Below are positions 24,281-35,172 of a DNA stretch of 64,000 nucleotides, piece after piece. The notes below the pieces were generated by a model. That model searched no databases and was not told where the DNA came from. It was given only the letters and a program-made list of their open reading frames with translations. Every line of letters begins with the position of its first letter. Within the stretch, counting starts at the first letter, position 1. Origin of the DNA: Candidatus Binatia bacterium (GTDB lineage Bacteria; Desulfobacterota; Binatia; UBA1149; CAITLU01); assembly GCA_036493895.1 (NCBI GenBank), contig DASXOZ010000079.1, positions 1 to 64,000 on the forward strand, written 5' to 3'. The position numbers and the translations under genes are program-made.

Positions 24281-25897
24281 ATGACGATTTCCTCGCACAC
24301 GGACCTTTCCACCGCGGAGACGGAAAGGGTCTCCAGCGAGCTGCGTCGCGAGCTTGGTGATGCGCTGCGCGCACACGAGCAGAGGCGCCGCCAGCTTCCG
24401 CGCTCGATCGTCGTCGGGTTCATCGTCGGCCTGGTCGCGGTAGCATTTCGCGAGTCGCTGCTGCGCGCCGAATCGCTGCGCGGGTTCCTCGCGGGAGAGG
24501 CTCGCGTCCACCCGCTGTGGGCGCCGGCGCTCGCGCTGCTCCTTGGCGGCGCCGGGGCCGCCTTCGCGGTCTTTCTCGTTCGTCGAGTCGCGCCGGAAGC
24601 CTCGGGCAGCGGGATTCCCCACGTCAAGGCCGTGATCCACGGGACGCGCCAGATGCGGCGCCGGGTGCTGCCGGTCAAGTTCCTCGGCGGCATCGCGGGC
24701 ATCGGCGGCGGCCTCGTGATGGGCCGCGAAGGCCCGACGATTCAGATGGGCGCTTCGGTCGGGTACATGGTGAGCGGCTGGTTCTCGTGCACGACGCGCG
24801 AGAAGCGCACGCTGATCGCCGCCGGCGCCGGGGCGGGGCTGGCCGCTGCGTTCAACGCACCGCTGGCCGGGCTCGTCTTCGTGCTCGAGGAGCTGCAGCG
24901 CGATTTCTCACCGGCGGTCTTCACCGCGACGCTGGTCGCATCGGTCGTCGCCGACGTCACCACCCGCTCGCTGCTCGGCCAGCTTCCGGTCTTTCACGTG
25001 GCATCCGACGCGATTCCTGCGCTGACGTCGGTGCCGATCGCTCTCGTGGTCGGCACCGTGGCTGCGTTGCTGGGCGTCGCGTTCAATCGTTCGCTCGTCG
25101 CAAGCCTCGACCTCTTCGCCCGACTGAGCCGCTGGAAGCCGTGGACGATCGGTGCGGTCGTCGGGATCGCCGTGGCGGCCGTGGGCCTCGTCCTGCCGAT
25201 TGCGCTCGGCGGCGGAGATCCTCTCGTCGAACGGATTCTCGCCGGCAACATCCCGATCGCCACGCTGTCGACGCTTTTCGTCGTGCGCTTCATCCTGACC
25301 ATGCTGAGCTACGGCTGTGGCGCGCCGGGCGGCATCTTCGCGCCGCTGCTGATGCTCGGCTCCGCCATCGGGCTCGCCATCGGCCAGGCTTTCGCCGCGT
25401 GGTTTCCCACTGCGATGGAACACCCGGAATCGTTCGCCGTCGTGGGGATGGCTGCCTATTTCGCCGCGATCGTGCGCGCTCCGCTGACCGGCGTCGTGCT
25501 GATGGTGGAGATGACCGGCAACTACGGCCTCGTCCTTCCCCTGCTTGCCGCCAGCCTGGCAGCGTACGGTATCGCCGATTTTCTCAAGGATCGCCCGGTC
25601 TACGAGGCGCTGCTCGAGCGCGATATCGTGCGCGGCCAGGAGAGCGACAGCGCTTCGGGCACGCTTCTCGTCGACCTCTCCATCGCACCCGGCTCGGCGT
25701 TCGACGGAGCCGCCGTCGGTTCGCTGGCACTTGCGCCCGGCTGCATCGTCGTCCTGCTGCGACGTGGCTCGTCGGAAGAGGTGCCCGTCGCGACGACGCG
25801 GCTTGCAGCGGGCGACCAGATCACCGTCATCGTCGCTGCGACGGCGGCCGATGCGGTACCCGACCTGCACCGGCGCGCGGCCGCCGCAGCCGCGTAG
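24281..25897 (+). CDS. clcA: ClC-type chloride/proton antiporter
   Basis: This is a 538-residue polytopic ClC protein. Its selectivity-filter motifs are GSGIPHVK, GREGPTIQMGA (with the gating Glu) and GGIFAPLLMLGS. The inner proton-path Glu appears conserved in VFVLEELQ, equivalent to E203 of E. coli ClcA, so exchange of two Cl- for one H+ is predicted rather than passive conduction. The last 75 residues look like a TrkA_C/RCK_C regulatory domain (residues 460-535). The start is ATG 24281, 7 nt after the histidine kinase stop. Likely roles are acid resistance or charge balance. Confidence 0.88.
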   Translation: MTISSHTDLSTAETERVSSELRRELGDALRAHEQRRRQLPRSIVVGFIVGLVAVAFRESLLRAESLRGFLAGEARVHPLWAPALALLLGGAGAAFAVFLVRRVAPEASGSGIPHVKAVIHGTRQMRRRVLPVKFLGGIAGIGGGLVMGREGPTIQMGASVGYMVSGWFSCTTREKRTLIAAGAGAGLAAAFNAPLAGLVFVLEELQRDFSPAVFTATLVASVVADVTTRSLLGQLPVFHVASDAIPALTSVPIALVVGTVAALLGVAFNRSLVASLDLFARLSRWKPWTIGAVVGIAVAAVGLVLPIALGGGDPLVERILAGNIPIATLSTLFVVRFILTMLSYGCGAPGGIFAPLLMLGSAIGLAIGQAFAAWFPTAMEHPESFAVVGMAAYFAAIVRAPLTGVVLMVEMTGNYGLVLPLLAASLAAYGIADFLKDRPVYEALLERDIVRGQESDSASGTLLVDLSIAPGSAFDGAAVGSLALAPGCIVVLLRRGSSEEVPVATTRLAAGDQITVIVAATAADAVPDLHRRAAAAAA

Positions 25898-25986
25898 CAC
25901 GACGCCGATCTCCCGGCGGCAAGCGCTGCGCCGGCCGCTCTCGATTCGCCGGCGACGTCACGATCTGTACGCGGCCGCGTGCGCGT

Positions 25987-26763
25987 TCAGCCGCTGCGAG
26001 CGTACGCCGCGGGGTCCTGGCGCCAGAATTCCGCGAGCACGCGGTACAGCTCGGGATGGCGCTTCGCGAACGTGCGCGGCTCCATGAAGAAGTGCTCGGT
26101 GGCGACCGCAAAGAATTCGGAAGGATGTTCGGCGCCGTATTCGTCGATGAAGGTGCGGCGGCGGCGGTCGGCCATTTCGCAGAGGCGCTCGTATTCGCGC
26201 TCGAATACCTTCTGCCAGCGCTCGCGCAGCTCCGGGTCGTCGATGCGCGGGGTGCCGTCGGTGCCACCGGTTTCGGCGTCCACCTGGTGGGCGAATTCGT
26301 GCAGCACGACGTTGCAGCCGTGATCGCGTCCCGACGCGCCGGCGAGCACGTCGTTCCAGGAAACGATCAGGCTGCCGGTCTCCCAGCTCTCGCCGATGTG
26401 ATCGACGTTCTCGCTGAGCACCATCCCTCCCCCGGCATCGTACTCGACCGGCACGACGTAGGCGTCGGGATAGACGAGAATGCTCATCAGGCGCGGATAG
26501 TAGTCGCTGTCGCGATGCAGCAGCAGCAGCGAGGCCTGGGCCGCGATCAGCACGCGCACTTCGTCGGTCAAGTCGAGGCCTCCGCAGCCTTCGAAACGTT
26601 TCTCGTGAACGAGCACGCGCGAGTGCGCAAGAAGCTCGTCGCGGTCGACCGCCGCGAGGCGGCGATAGAGCACGAAACGGCGCTCGAGGATGGCGTCCCA
26701 CGCGGGGTCGGCCGGAAGGGCGCGAAGCCTGCGGCGGCTTCGCTCGCGCAGCAGCTTCAGCAC
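25987..26763 (-). CDS. mtfA: Zinc-dependent peptidase, MtfA/M90 family
   Basis: This 258-residue cytosolic metallopeptidase has the zinc motif HEFAHQVD (near residue 150) and a downstream acidic ligand region in SEFFAVATEHFFMEP. Flanking family features are PDAYVVPV, GMVLSENVDHIGESW and GSLIVSWNDVLAG. E. coli MtfA (265 residues) binds the Mlc repressor and affects glucose PTS control; a PTS link is not implied here. The GTG at 26763 fits the expected length and lies just after pyrF; longer in-frame starts would lie inside pyrF. Confidence 0.85.
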   Translation of the reverse strand: MLKLLRERSRRRLRALPADPAWDAILERRFVLYRRLAAVDRDELLAHSRVLVHEKRFEGCGGLDLTDEVRVLIAAQASLLLLHRDSDYYPRLMSILVYPDAYVVPVEYDAGGGMVLSENVDHIGESWETGSLIVSWNDVLAGASGRDHGCNVVLHEFAHQVDAETGGTDGTPRIDDPELRERWQKVFEREYERLCEMADRRRRTFIDEYGAEHPSEFFAVATEHFFMEPRTFAKRHPELYRVLAEFWRQDPAAYARSG

Positions 26764-26782
26764 GTGCGAAGCACCGCCTCGT

Positions 26783-27547
26783 TCAGATTCGCCGCCGGTG
26801 CAGCAGTGCCTCGGCGATTTCGTCGATGATGAGCTCGGCCTCGCCGCGCGGGTCGGCGGCTTCGCGGATCGGCCGGCCGACGACGACGTAGTCGGCGCCG
26901 GCAGCCACGGCTTCGGCAGGCCCCGTGACGCGGCTCTGGTCACCGGTGTCGTCGTTCTCACGACGAATGCCGGGCGTCACGATGAGGAAGCGCGGTCCGC
27001 AGGCCTCGCGGATCACGCGGATCTCGTGCGGGGAAGCGACGACGCCGTCCATTCCGGACTCCATCGCCAACAGCGCCAGGCGCAGCACCTGGTCCTCGAC
27101 CGCGGCCGTCACGCCGATCGTCGTAAGATCGCTGGCCGAAAGGCTCGTCAGCACCGTGACGGCGAGCATGCGAGGACGGCGCAGGTGCTCGGTGCGGCAA
27201 GCGCGGCGCACCTGGCGCACGGCCTCGCGCATCATCGGCGTGCTGCCGGAAGCGTGCACGTTGAACATCGCGACGCCGAGCCGTGTCGCCTCGACCGACG
27301 CGCGCGCGACGGTCTGCGGGATGTCGTGGAACTTGAGGTCGAGGAAGACCTCGCCGCCGCGCTCGCGAATGTACGAGATCACGCGCGGGCCTTCGCGAAG
27401 AAAAAGCTGCTTGCCGATCTTGAACATGCCGACGCTGTCGCGCAGCGCGCGCACCAGCGATCCGGCTTCGCGCGCCGTCGAGACGTCGAGCGCGAAGATC
27501 AGGCGCTCCCGTGCGCGCTCGCGCAGCCCAGCCGAACGCACCGTCAC
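26783..27547 (-). CDS. pyrF: Orotidine-5'-phosphate decarboxylase
   Basis: This 254-residue enzyme decarboxylates OMP to UMP in de novo pyrimidine synthesis. It shows IFALDV, the lysine in GMFKIGKQLF, the catalytic array LDLKFHDIPQTV (D-x-K-x-x-D), VTVLTSL and a phosphate-binding GADYVVVGRPI near the C-terminus. The GTG start at 27547 overlaps the proS stop by GTGA, so proS and pyrF are likely translated together. The pairing is one of convenience rather than pathway. Confidence 0.93.
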   Translation of the reverse strand: MTVRSAGLRERARERLIFALDVSTAREAGSLVRALRDSVGMFKIGKQLFLREGPRVISYIRERGGEVFLDLKFHDIPQTVARASVEATRLGVAMFNVHASGSTPMMREAVRQVRRACRTEHLRRPRMLAVTVLTSLSASDLTTIGVTAAVEDQVLRLALLAMESGMDGVVASPHEIRVIREACGPRFLIVTPGIRRENDDTGDQSRVTGPAEAVAAGADYVVVGRPIREAADPRGEAELIIDEIAEALLHRRRI

Positions 27548-29268
27548 GCGGCAAGCTCCGCGTGCGCGGCGCGGATGCGCGCAACGATCGCGGCGGCCGC
27601 ACCGTCCACCGCAATCTCCTCGGCCGTCGCGCTGCCGCGCGCCTTCAGCTCGAGTTTGCCGGAGGCCAGGCCGCGAGGGCCGATCGTCACGCGCAGCGGA
27701 ATACCGAGCAGATCGGCGTCGTTGAACTTGACGCCGGCGCGCTCGTCACGGTCGTCGACGAGCACGTCGATGCCGGCCGCCTCGAGCTCCCGCTCGAGCG
27801 CAATCGCGGCATTTCGTCCCGCCTCGTCGTCCCATTTGACGGCGACGACGAGCACCTCGAACGGTGCGATCGACACCGGCCAGAGGATCCCCTTGTCGTC
27901 GTGGTTCTGCTCGACGGCGGCGGCCATCGTGCGCGTGACGCCGATGCCGTAGGTGCCCATCTCCATGACCTGCTCGTTGCCGTCGGTGTCGAGGAAGATC
28001 GCGCGCAGCTTCTCCGAATACTTGCGACCGAGGTAGAAAATGTGGCCGACCTCGATGCCGCGGTGCTGCTCGAAGACTCCGCCTTCGCAGCGCGCGCAGG
28101 AATCGCCCGCGCGAGCGGCCCTCAGGCTCGCGAAGATCACGTTCGGGAAGTCGCGCTGCTGACTGACGCCGGTGACGTGCGTGTCGGCGCGGTTGGCGCC
28201 GGTGACCATGCCGCGGGAGCCGGCGACGCGATGGTCGGCGTACAGCGGCAGCTTCATCCCCACCGGACCGGCAAAACCCTGGGGCGCACCGGTCAGGCGC
28301 TCGATCTCCTCGGCCTCGGCCATCCGGAGCGCCGTCGCACCGAGCAGGCTCTTCAGCTTGGTCTCGCTCAGTACGTCGTCGCCGCGCACGACGACCGCGA
28401 CCGCTCTCTCGTCGGCGACGAGGATCAGTGTCTTCAGGAAATGCTCGGCGGGCCGCCCGAGAAATGCCGAAACTTCCTCGATGGTGCGCGCCCCCGGGGT
28501 CGCGACCTCGGCACGTTCCTGGTCGCGGCGCGCGGCAGCTTCGGCGGCGCTGCGGATCTCGGCCTTTTCGACGTTGGCCGCGTAGTCGCACTGGCTGCAG
28601 CTCACGATGGTGTCCTCGCCGGTTTCGGCGAGCACCTGGAATTCGTGGCTGAGGCTGCCGCCGATGTTGCCGGTGTCGGCCTCGACGGCGCGAAAGCGCA
28701 GCCCGCAGCGGCGGAAGATCCGCGAATACGCCTCGCGCATCACGCCGTACTCGCGGATCGTGTCCTCGCGGCTGGCGTGGAACGAGTAGCCGTCCTTCAT
28801 CACGAACTCGCGGCCGCGCATGAGGCCGAAACGCGGACGGATCTCGTCACGGAACTTGGTCTGGATCTGGTAGAGATTCAGCGGCAGTGCCCGGTACGAG
28901 CGTACGTCGCGGCGCACGAGGTCGGTCATCACTTCCTCGTGCGTGGGTCCGAGGCAGAACTCGCGATCGTGACGGTCCTTGATCCTCAGCAGCTCCTTGC
29001 CGTAGAAATCCCAGCGGCCGCTTTCCTGCCAGAGCTCGGCAGGGCTGACCATCGGCAGCATCACTTCCTGGCAGCCGACGCGGTCGAGCTCTTCGCGGAT
29101 GATGCGTTCGACCTTGGCCAGCGTACGGCGCCCGAGCGGCAGGAAATCGTAAATGCCGCGTGCGACCTGGCGGATCATTCCCGAGCGCACCATCAGGCGG
29201 TGGCTCGCGACCTCGGCGTCGGCCGGGTCTTCCTTCAGCGTCGGAATGAGGAGGCGGGAATATCGCAT
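27544..29268 (-). CDS. proS: Prolyl-tRNA synthetase, bacterial type with editing insert
   Basis: This 574-residue class II synthetase charges tRNA-Pro. Motif 2 and the proline site lie in CLGPTHEEVMTDLVRR and KFRDEIRPRFGLMRGREF. An inserted YbaK-like editing domain spans about residues 225-385 (FLKTLILVADERAVAVVVRGDD). Motif 3 is GTYGIGVTRTMAA, and a C-terminal anticodon domain follows. The start is ATG 29268. Directly upstream lies an inverted pair of the TGGTGCCTGACCCC repeat, and no good ribosome-binding site is visible. Confidence 0.94.
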   Translation of the reverse strand: MRYSRLLIPTLKEDPADAEVASHRLMVRSGMIRQVARGIYDFLPLGRRTLAKVERIIREELDRVGCQEVMLPMVSPAELWQESGRWDFYGKELLRIKDRHDREFCLGPTHEEVMTDLVRRDVRSYRALPLNLYQIQTKFRDEIRPRFGLMRGREFVMKDGYSFHASREDTIREYGVMREAYSRIFRRCGLRFRAVEADTGNIGGSLSHEFQVLAETGEDTIVSCSQCDYAANVEKAEIRSAAEAAARRDQERAEVATPGARTIEEVSAFLGRPAEHFLKTLILVADERAVAVVVRGDDVLSETKLKSLLGATALRMAEAEEIERLTGAPQGFAGPVGMKLPLYADHRVAGSRGMVTGANRADTHVTGVSQQRDFPNVIFASLRAARAGDSCARCEGGVFEQHRGIEVGHIFYLGRKYSEKLRAIFLDTDGNEQVMEMGTYGIGVTRTMAAAVEQNHDDKGILWPVSIAPFEVLVVAVKWDDEAGRNAAIALERELEAAGIDVLVDDRDERAGVKFNDADLLGIPLRVTIGPRGLASGKLELKARGSATAEEIAVDGAAAAIVARIRAAHAELAA

Positions 29269-29276
29269 GATGATGT

Positions 29277-29344
29277 GGGGTCAGGCACCAGAGCGCATCG
29301 ATCATGCGCAGAAACCCGGATGATGCGCGCTGGTGCCTGACCCC
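29277..29344. repeat. Inverted pair of 15-nt GGGGTCAGGCACCAG repeat
   Basis: GGGGTCAGGCACCAG (29277-29291) and CTGGTGCCTGACCCC (29330-29344) are perfect complements separated by 38 nt. The pair lies between ispG and proS, 8 nt before the proS start. Identical core sequence recurs at 53026-53104 and 63923-64000. It is typical of a small mobile REP-like unit; as RNA it would form a long hairpin in the proS leader. Confidence 0.85.
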
Positions 29345-29366
29345 GCGCGCCGCAACGTGCCGCCGC

Positions 29367-30470
29367 TCAGCCTGCGGCGTGCAAGGTGCCTTCGTCTTTC
29401 CCTTTGTCGTCTTCGGCCACGAGCTTCTCGACGGCTTCCACGAGCGCGTCGACGAGCTCCCCTTCCTTGAACTTGCCGACGATCTTGCCCGCGCGGATCA
29501 GCAGGCCCCCGTTCTTGCCGCCGGCGATGCCGATATCGGCTTCGCGCGCCTCACCGGGACCGTTGACGGCGCATCCGAGGATGGACACCGTGATCGGCTT
29601 CTCGATGTGCGCAAGCCGCGCCTTGGCCTCGTCGACGAGCTTGAACAGGTCGACTTCGATGCGCCCGCAAGTAGGGCACGCGATGATCAGCGCGCCTTTG
29701 GCGCGGATGTTGAGCGCACGCAGGATGTCGAACCCGGCGACGACTTCCTCGACGGGATCGGCCGTCAGCGAGACGCGGATCGTGTCGCCGATTCCTTCGG
29801 CGAGCAGCATGCCGATGCCGATCGCCGACTTGACCAGCGCGCCCGGCGGCAGTCCGGCCTCGGTGACTCCGACGTGCAGCGGGTAGTCGCAGGCGACGGC
29901 GAGCTTGCGGTAGGCCTCGACCATCAGCGGCACGCTGGAAGCCTTGATCGAGATCTTGATGTCGAAGAAATCCAGCTCCTCGAGGATGCGCACGTGGCGC
30001 ATCGCGCTCTCGACCATCGCTTCGGCGGTCGGGTAGCCGTAGCTGTCGAGCAGGTCTTCTTCGAGGGAGCCGGCATTGACGCCGATGCGGATCGGCACGC
30101 GGCGTGCCTGCGCCGCCATGGTGACCTCGCGCACGCGTTCTTTCGAGCCGATATTGCCCGGATTGAGCCGGATGCAGTCGACGCCCTGCTCCAGCGCCAT
30201 CAGCGCAAGCCGATAGTCGAAATGGATGTCGGCGATGAGCGGTATTTTCATCCGCGAGCGGATTTTTCCGAGCACGCGGGCATCGCGCTCGCGCGGGACG
30301 GCGACGCGGACGATCTCGCAGCCGGCTTCTTCGAGGCGCGAGATCTCCTCGAGCGTGGCCTCGACGTCCTCGGTCTTCGTCGTCGTCATCGACTGCACGG
30401 CGACGGGCGCATCGCCGCCGACCGGCACGTTGCCGACGAAGATCTGCCGGCTCTTTCGCCTCGTCGTCAT
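29367..30470 (-). CDS. ispG: 4-hydroxy-3-methylbut-2-enyl diphosphate synthase (IspG/GcpE)
   Basis: This 367-residue MEP-pathway enzyme converts methylerythritol cyclodiphosphate to HMBPP using a [4Fe-4S] cluster. The N-terminal TIM-barrel starts near VGNVPVGGDAPVAVQSMT. The cluster cysteines are in CPTCGRIEVDLF and GCAVNGPGEAREADIG. The length fits the single-insert bacterial type. The ATG at 30470 overlaps the stop of the upstream lipoprotein gene as TGATG. Another MEP enzyme, dxr, lies at 47718-48911. Confidence 0.94.
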   Translation of the reverse strand: MTTRRKSRQIFVGNVPVGGDAPVAVQSMTTTKTEDVEATLEEISRLEEAGCEIVRVAVPRERDARVLGKIRSRMKIPLIADIHFDYRLALMALEQGVDCIRLNPGNIGSKERVREVTMAAQARRVPIRIGVNAGSLEEDLLDSYGYPTAEAMVESAMRHVRILEELDFFDIKISIKASSVPLMVEAYRKLAVACDYPLHVGVTEAGLPPGALVKSAIGIGMLLAEGIGDTIRVSLTADPVEEVVAGFDILRALNIRAKGALIIACPTCGRIEVDLFKLVDEAKARLAHIEKPITVSILGCAVNGPGEAREADIGIAGGKNGGLLIRAGKIVGKFKEGELVDALVEAVEKLVAEDDKGKDEGTLHAAG

Positions 30471-30991
30471 CAGTCGACGACGACCTTGACGGACGGCGGC
30501 GGGTCGAGCGGCGCCAGCTCGGGACTCGACGAATCCATGACCTGGACCGTGAAGTCCTCCGCCTTCGGATTGCCGTCGAACTTGCACTCGCTGATGCGCA
30601 CCGGCCCGGCAAAACCCTGCACCTTGACGAACGCGGCGCGAAGCCTCTTGTCGGCGGCGATGTGATTGAACGTGCTCAGCGCGCCGTCGACCTTGCTCTC
30701 GCACGCAACGGCGTCGGCGTCGCCGATGAAGCGACCCGATCCCGTGTACGTGATGTCGACCTGCAGCGCGCCGACGGGAGCCGGCGATGTCAGCTCGATG
30801 CCGATGGTGCGGCCGGCGGTCGCCGGCTTCGCGGCGGCAGCGGGTGCGGCCGGCGCGGCGGAAGCAGCGGGAGCAGCGGGAGCAGCCGCGGGCGCGGCGG
30901 CGGGCGTCGTCGGTGCCGTCTTCTGCTCGCACGAAGCGACGAGCAGCGGAACAAGGACGAGCGCCGCGAGCGGGAATCTGCGTTGGATCAA
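30470..30991 (-). CDS. Predicted lipoprotein with Ala/Pro-rich linker
   Basis: This 173-residue protein has a lipobox (LLVASC, Cys near residue 21) after a hydrophobic signal, then an Ala/Pro linker of about 35 residues (low-complexity tether), then a beta-rich domain starting GRTIGIELTSPAPVGALQVDI. That domain is similar in style to the cohesin-like part of the secreted protein at 7574-8572 (ALADKVTLGSIQMTIDY). The start is TTG 30991 with GAGGAGG at good spacing. It overlaps ispG by one nucleotide. Function unknown; it is likely anchored in the outer or inner membrane facing the periplasm. Confidence 0.65.
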   Translation of the reverse strand: MIQRRFPLAALVLVPLLVASCEQKTAPTTPAAAPAAAPAAPAASAAPAAPAAAAKPATAGRTIGIELTSPAPVGALQVDITYTGSGRFIGDADAVACESKVDGALSTFNHIAADKRLRAAFVKVQGFAGPVRISECKFDGNPKAEDFTVQVMDSSSPELAPLDPPPSVKVVVD

Positions 30992-31042
30992 GGCAAACCT
31001 CCTCGGGTAAGGGGCGATTCTAGGCCGAAACGCGCAGCGCGC

Positions 31043-31996
31043 TCAACGCGCGAGCATGCCCAGCCGCGCGGCGCCGATGGCGCCGGCAAGAGAACCCCGC
31101 GCTGCCGCGAGAATCGTGATCTCCGACTCTGCGCGGACGAACAGGGTGCCGGCCATCGCGGCGCGCAGCCTCGCCAGCCGCGCGAGCACGCCGGGGGCGA
31201 TGCCCCCTCCGAGCACGATGGTCTCGAGGTCGAGCACGTTGACCACCGAGCCGATCGCTGCGCCGAGCATGTCGACCATGATCGCGGCGATCGCCTCCGC
31301 ATCGGCATCGCCGGCGGCGCCGAGCTCGAAAATCGCCTGGGCAAAGCCGCCTCCGGCTTTTTCGCGTCTCGCCGCGATCCTCTCGCGAACTTCGTTCGGA
31401 GCCTCGTCGGCAAAGGCGCGGGCGGCGGTCTCGCAGATGTAGGCCTCGAGGCATCCGAGGTTGCCGCAGCCGCAGCGACGGCCTTGGTGGACGACCATTG
31501 CGTGACCGAATTCGCATCCGAAGTTGCTGCGGCCGACGCGAAGGCGCCCGCCGAGCACCAGACCGGATCCCACGCCGGTGCCGATCGCGATCATCAGGTA
31601 ATCGTCCAGTCCGTCGGCCGCCCCGCCCCATCCCTCGGCGACGGCCGCGCAATCGACGTCGTTGTGCACCACCGCCGCGGCGCCGGTGCGCGCACCGATG
31701 AGCTCTGCCAGGCGGCAGCCGACCAGCAGTGGCAGGTGCGGGGCGCCTCGCAGCGCTCCGTCCCTGCCGAGCACCCCGGCGATCCCGACACCGACCGCAG
31801 CACCGGCGGGCACCGAATGTGCGGCGCAAAGTTCCTTGCGGGTGGCGGAAATCGCATCCGCCAGGGAATCGGCCGTCGTCCCGTCTCCCGTAGCGATCGT
31901 CGTCTGCGCAACGACGTCGCCCGACGGCGACACGAGCGCGACCTTGGCCGACTGGCCCCCGACATCGAAGCCGAACGCGGGAAGGGCCTCGCTCAC
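31043..31996 (-). CDS. ROK-family sugar kinase (glucokinase-like)
   Basis: This 317-residue kinase has an N-terminal ATP phosphate loop FDVGGQSAKVAL, the catalytic-region motif HNDVDCAA, the ROK signature IAIGTGVGSGLVLGGRLRVG, the zinc-binding CGCGNLGCLEAY and a C-terminal IVLGGGIAPG. ROK proteins phosphorylate glucose, N-acetylglucosamine or other hexoses. There is no helix-turn-helix domain, so it is an enzyme rather than a repressor. The GTG at 31996 overlaps the stop of the flippase-like gene by GTGA. Confidence 0.87.
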   Translation of the reverse strand: MSEALPAFGFDVGGQSAKVALVSPSGDVVAQTTIATGDGTTADSLADAISATRKELCAAHSVPAGAAVGVGIAGVLGRDGALRGAPHLPLLVGCRLAELIGARTGAAAVVHNDVDCAAVAEGWGGAADGLDDYLMIAIGTGVGSGLVLGGRLRVGRSNFGCEFGHAMVVHQGRRCGCGNLGCLEAYICETAARAFADEAPNEVRERIAARREKAGGGFAQAIFELGAAGDADAEAIAAIMVDMLGAAIGSVVNVLDLETIVLGGGIAPGVLARLARLRAAMAGTLFVRAESEITILAAARGSLAGAIGAARLGMLAR

Positions 31997-33102
31997 AGGA
32001 CCTCTTCGGCGGACTTCTCGCCGGTGAAGGCACCGTGCGCGAGCACGAACGCGACGAGCGTAGGCACGATGAAGTAACAGAAACGGTAGAGGAAGATCGG
32101 CAGCAGCGAATCCCCGAGCGGCACGCCGAGCCCCGACAGGGTGGCGGCCAGCGCACCTTCGAGCACGCCCGCGCCGCCAGGGACGAAAGTCACGAACGAG
32201 GCAACGCTCGAGACCGAGAACGCGATCGCGATCAGGCTGAAGTTGACGGGAGCGCCGGTTGCGTAGAACGCGAACCAGAGCGCACCCATCATGAACAGCC
32301 AGTCGAAGAAGATCCACACGCTCGGCATCAGCATTTCGGCGGGGCGGCCGGCGAAAAGGGCCATTCCCTCCTCGATGTTCCCGAAGAAGCGCTGCACGCG
32401 CTCGCCGAGCGTCGCCGCGCGCCCGACGCGGTGGATCAGCCGGTCGGCAAGGCGCGCGCCGATCGCGAGCACGCCCCGGCGAAACGGCGTCGAGTAGATC
32501 ATCACGAGCAGCAGCGTGAAGCCGGTCCCGAGCAGTCCGGTCGCGACGACCGCCGCAACCAGGCTTGCCCCGTGAATGCGTCCCCTCATCAGCAGGTTGA
32601 CGAGGCCGAAGACGACGAAGAGCACGAGCATCAGGTTCGTCAGCAGCGTCTGCGTGAACGAGATCGCAACCGACGTGCCGGCCGAGATGCCGCGCTTGGT
32701 GAAGAAGACCAGGCGCAGCGCGAATCCGGTCAGCCCACCGCTGGGGAAAATGTAGTTGGCGGTGTTGGCGACCAGCGTGATGCGCAGCATGTCGCGCGAC
32801 CCGATGCTGGCGCCCGCGGCGCGCACGATGCCTTCGTACGAGAGCGACATCGTGATGTAGCTGATCAGCGTGGCCAGTAGCGGCAGCACGAGGAAGTGCC
32901 ACTCGAGGCGGTTCCACGCCTGGCGAAGCTCGCCGGTCCCCGTGAGCTGGGACATTCCGGCGTAGGCGACGACGAGCGCGAGCGCGACGATGGTCGCCCC
33001 ACGCCGAAGGCTGGCCCCTTCAGGAGACGTTGCCGACGGCGCCCGCACCGGAGGCGTCGTCGCCGGCTCCGGCAGCCGCGCCTGCGCGCGATCGTCTTCC
33101 AT
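31993..33102 (-). CDS. UPF0104/LPG synthase transmembrane-domain protein
   Basis: This 369-residue inner-membrane protein has about eight helices after a Pro-rich cytosolic start (residues 1-32). Family features include NTANYIFPSGGLTGFALRL near residue 110 and the C-terminal TFVPGGAGVLEGALAATLSGLGVP. This is the flippase-like part of MprF/AglD proteins (PF03706) without a synthase domain. Such proteins are linked to lipid or glycolipid translocation. It is followed by a ROK kinase with a 4-nt overlap, an unusual pairing that hints at glycolipid handling (inference). Confidence 0.82.
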   Translation of the reverse strand: MEDDRAQARLPEPATTPPVRAPSATSPEGASLRRGATIVALALVVAYAGMSQLTGTGELRQAWNRLEWHFLVLPLLATLISYITMSLSYEGIVRAAGASIGSRDMLRITLVANTANYIFPSGGLTGFALRLVFFTKRGISAGTSVAISFTQTLLTNLMLVLFVVFGLVNLLMRGRIHGASLVAAVVATGLLGTGFTLLLVMIYSTPFRRGVLAIGARLADRLIHRVGRAATLGERVQRFFGNIEEGMALFAGRPAEMLMPSVWIFFDWLFMMGALWFAFYATGAPVNFSLIAIAFSVSSVASFVTFVPGGAGVLEGALAATLSGLGVPLGDSLLPIFLYRFCYFIVPTLVAFVLAHGAFTGEKSAEEVL

Positions 33103-33237
33103 CGTGTCGGCGACCTTAGCGTGGAAGCTGCGCGAACGCTCGCAGCGCTCCGACCGTGAATGGCGTCAATGTCACCTGTGGCGGGTGCCCGAGCCCCGCT
33201 CCGGCGAATCCGCTGACCCCGAAGCCGCTCGTCGACC

Positions 33238-35172
<1,935 letters not shown>

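Noticed and set aside
26764..26961. N-terminal extension of mtfA to an ATG at 26961
   Set aside because: The extension overlaps pyrF in another frame and shows no homology; the family length is met from GTG 26763.
27511..29340. 609-codon plus-strand open frame
   Set aside because: It is exactly antisense to proS, whose protein matches prolyl-tRNA synthetase over its whole length.
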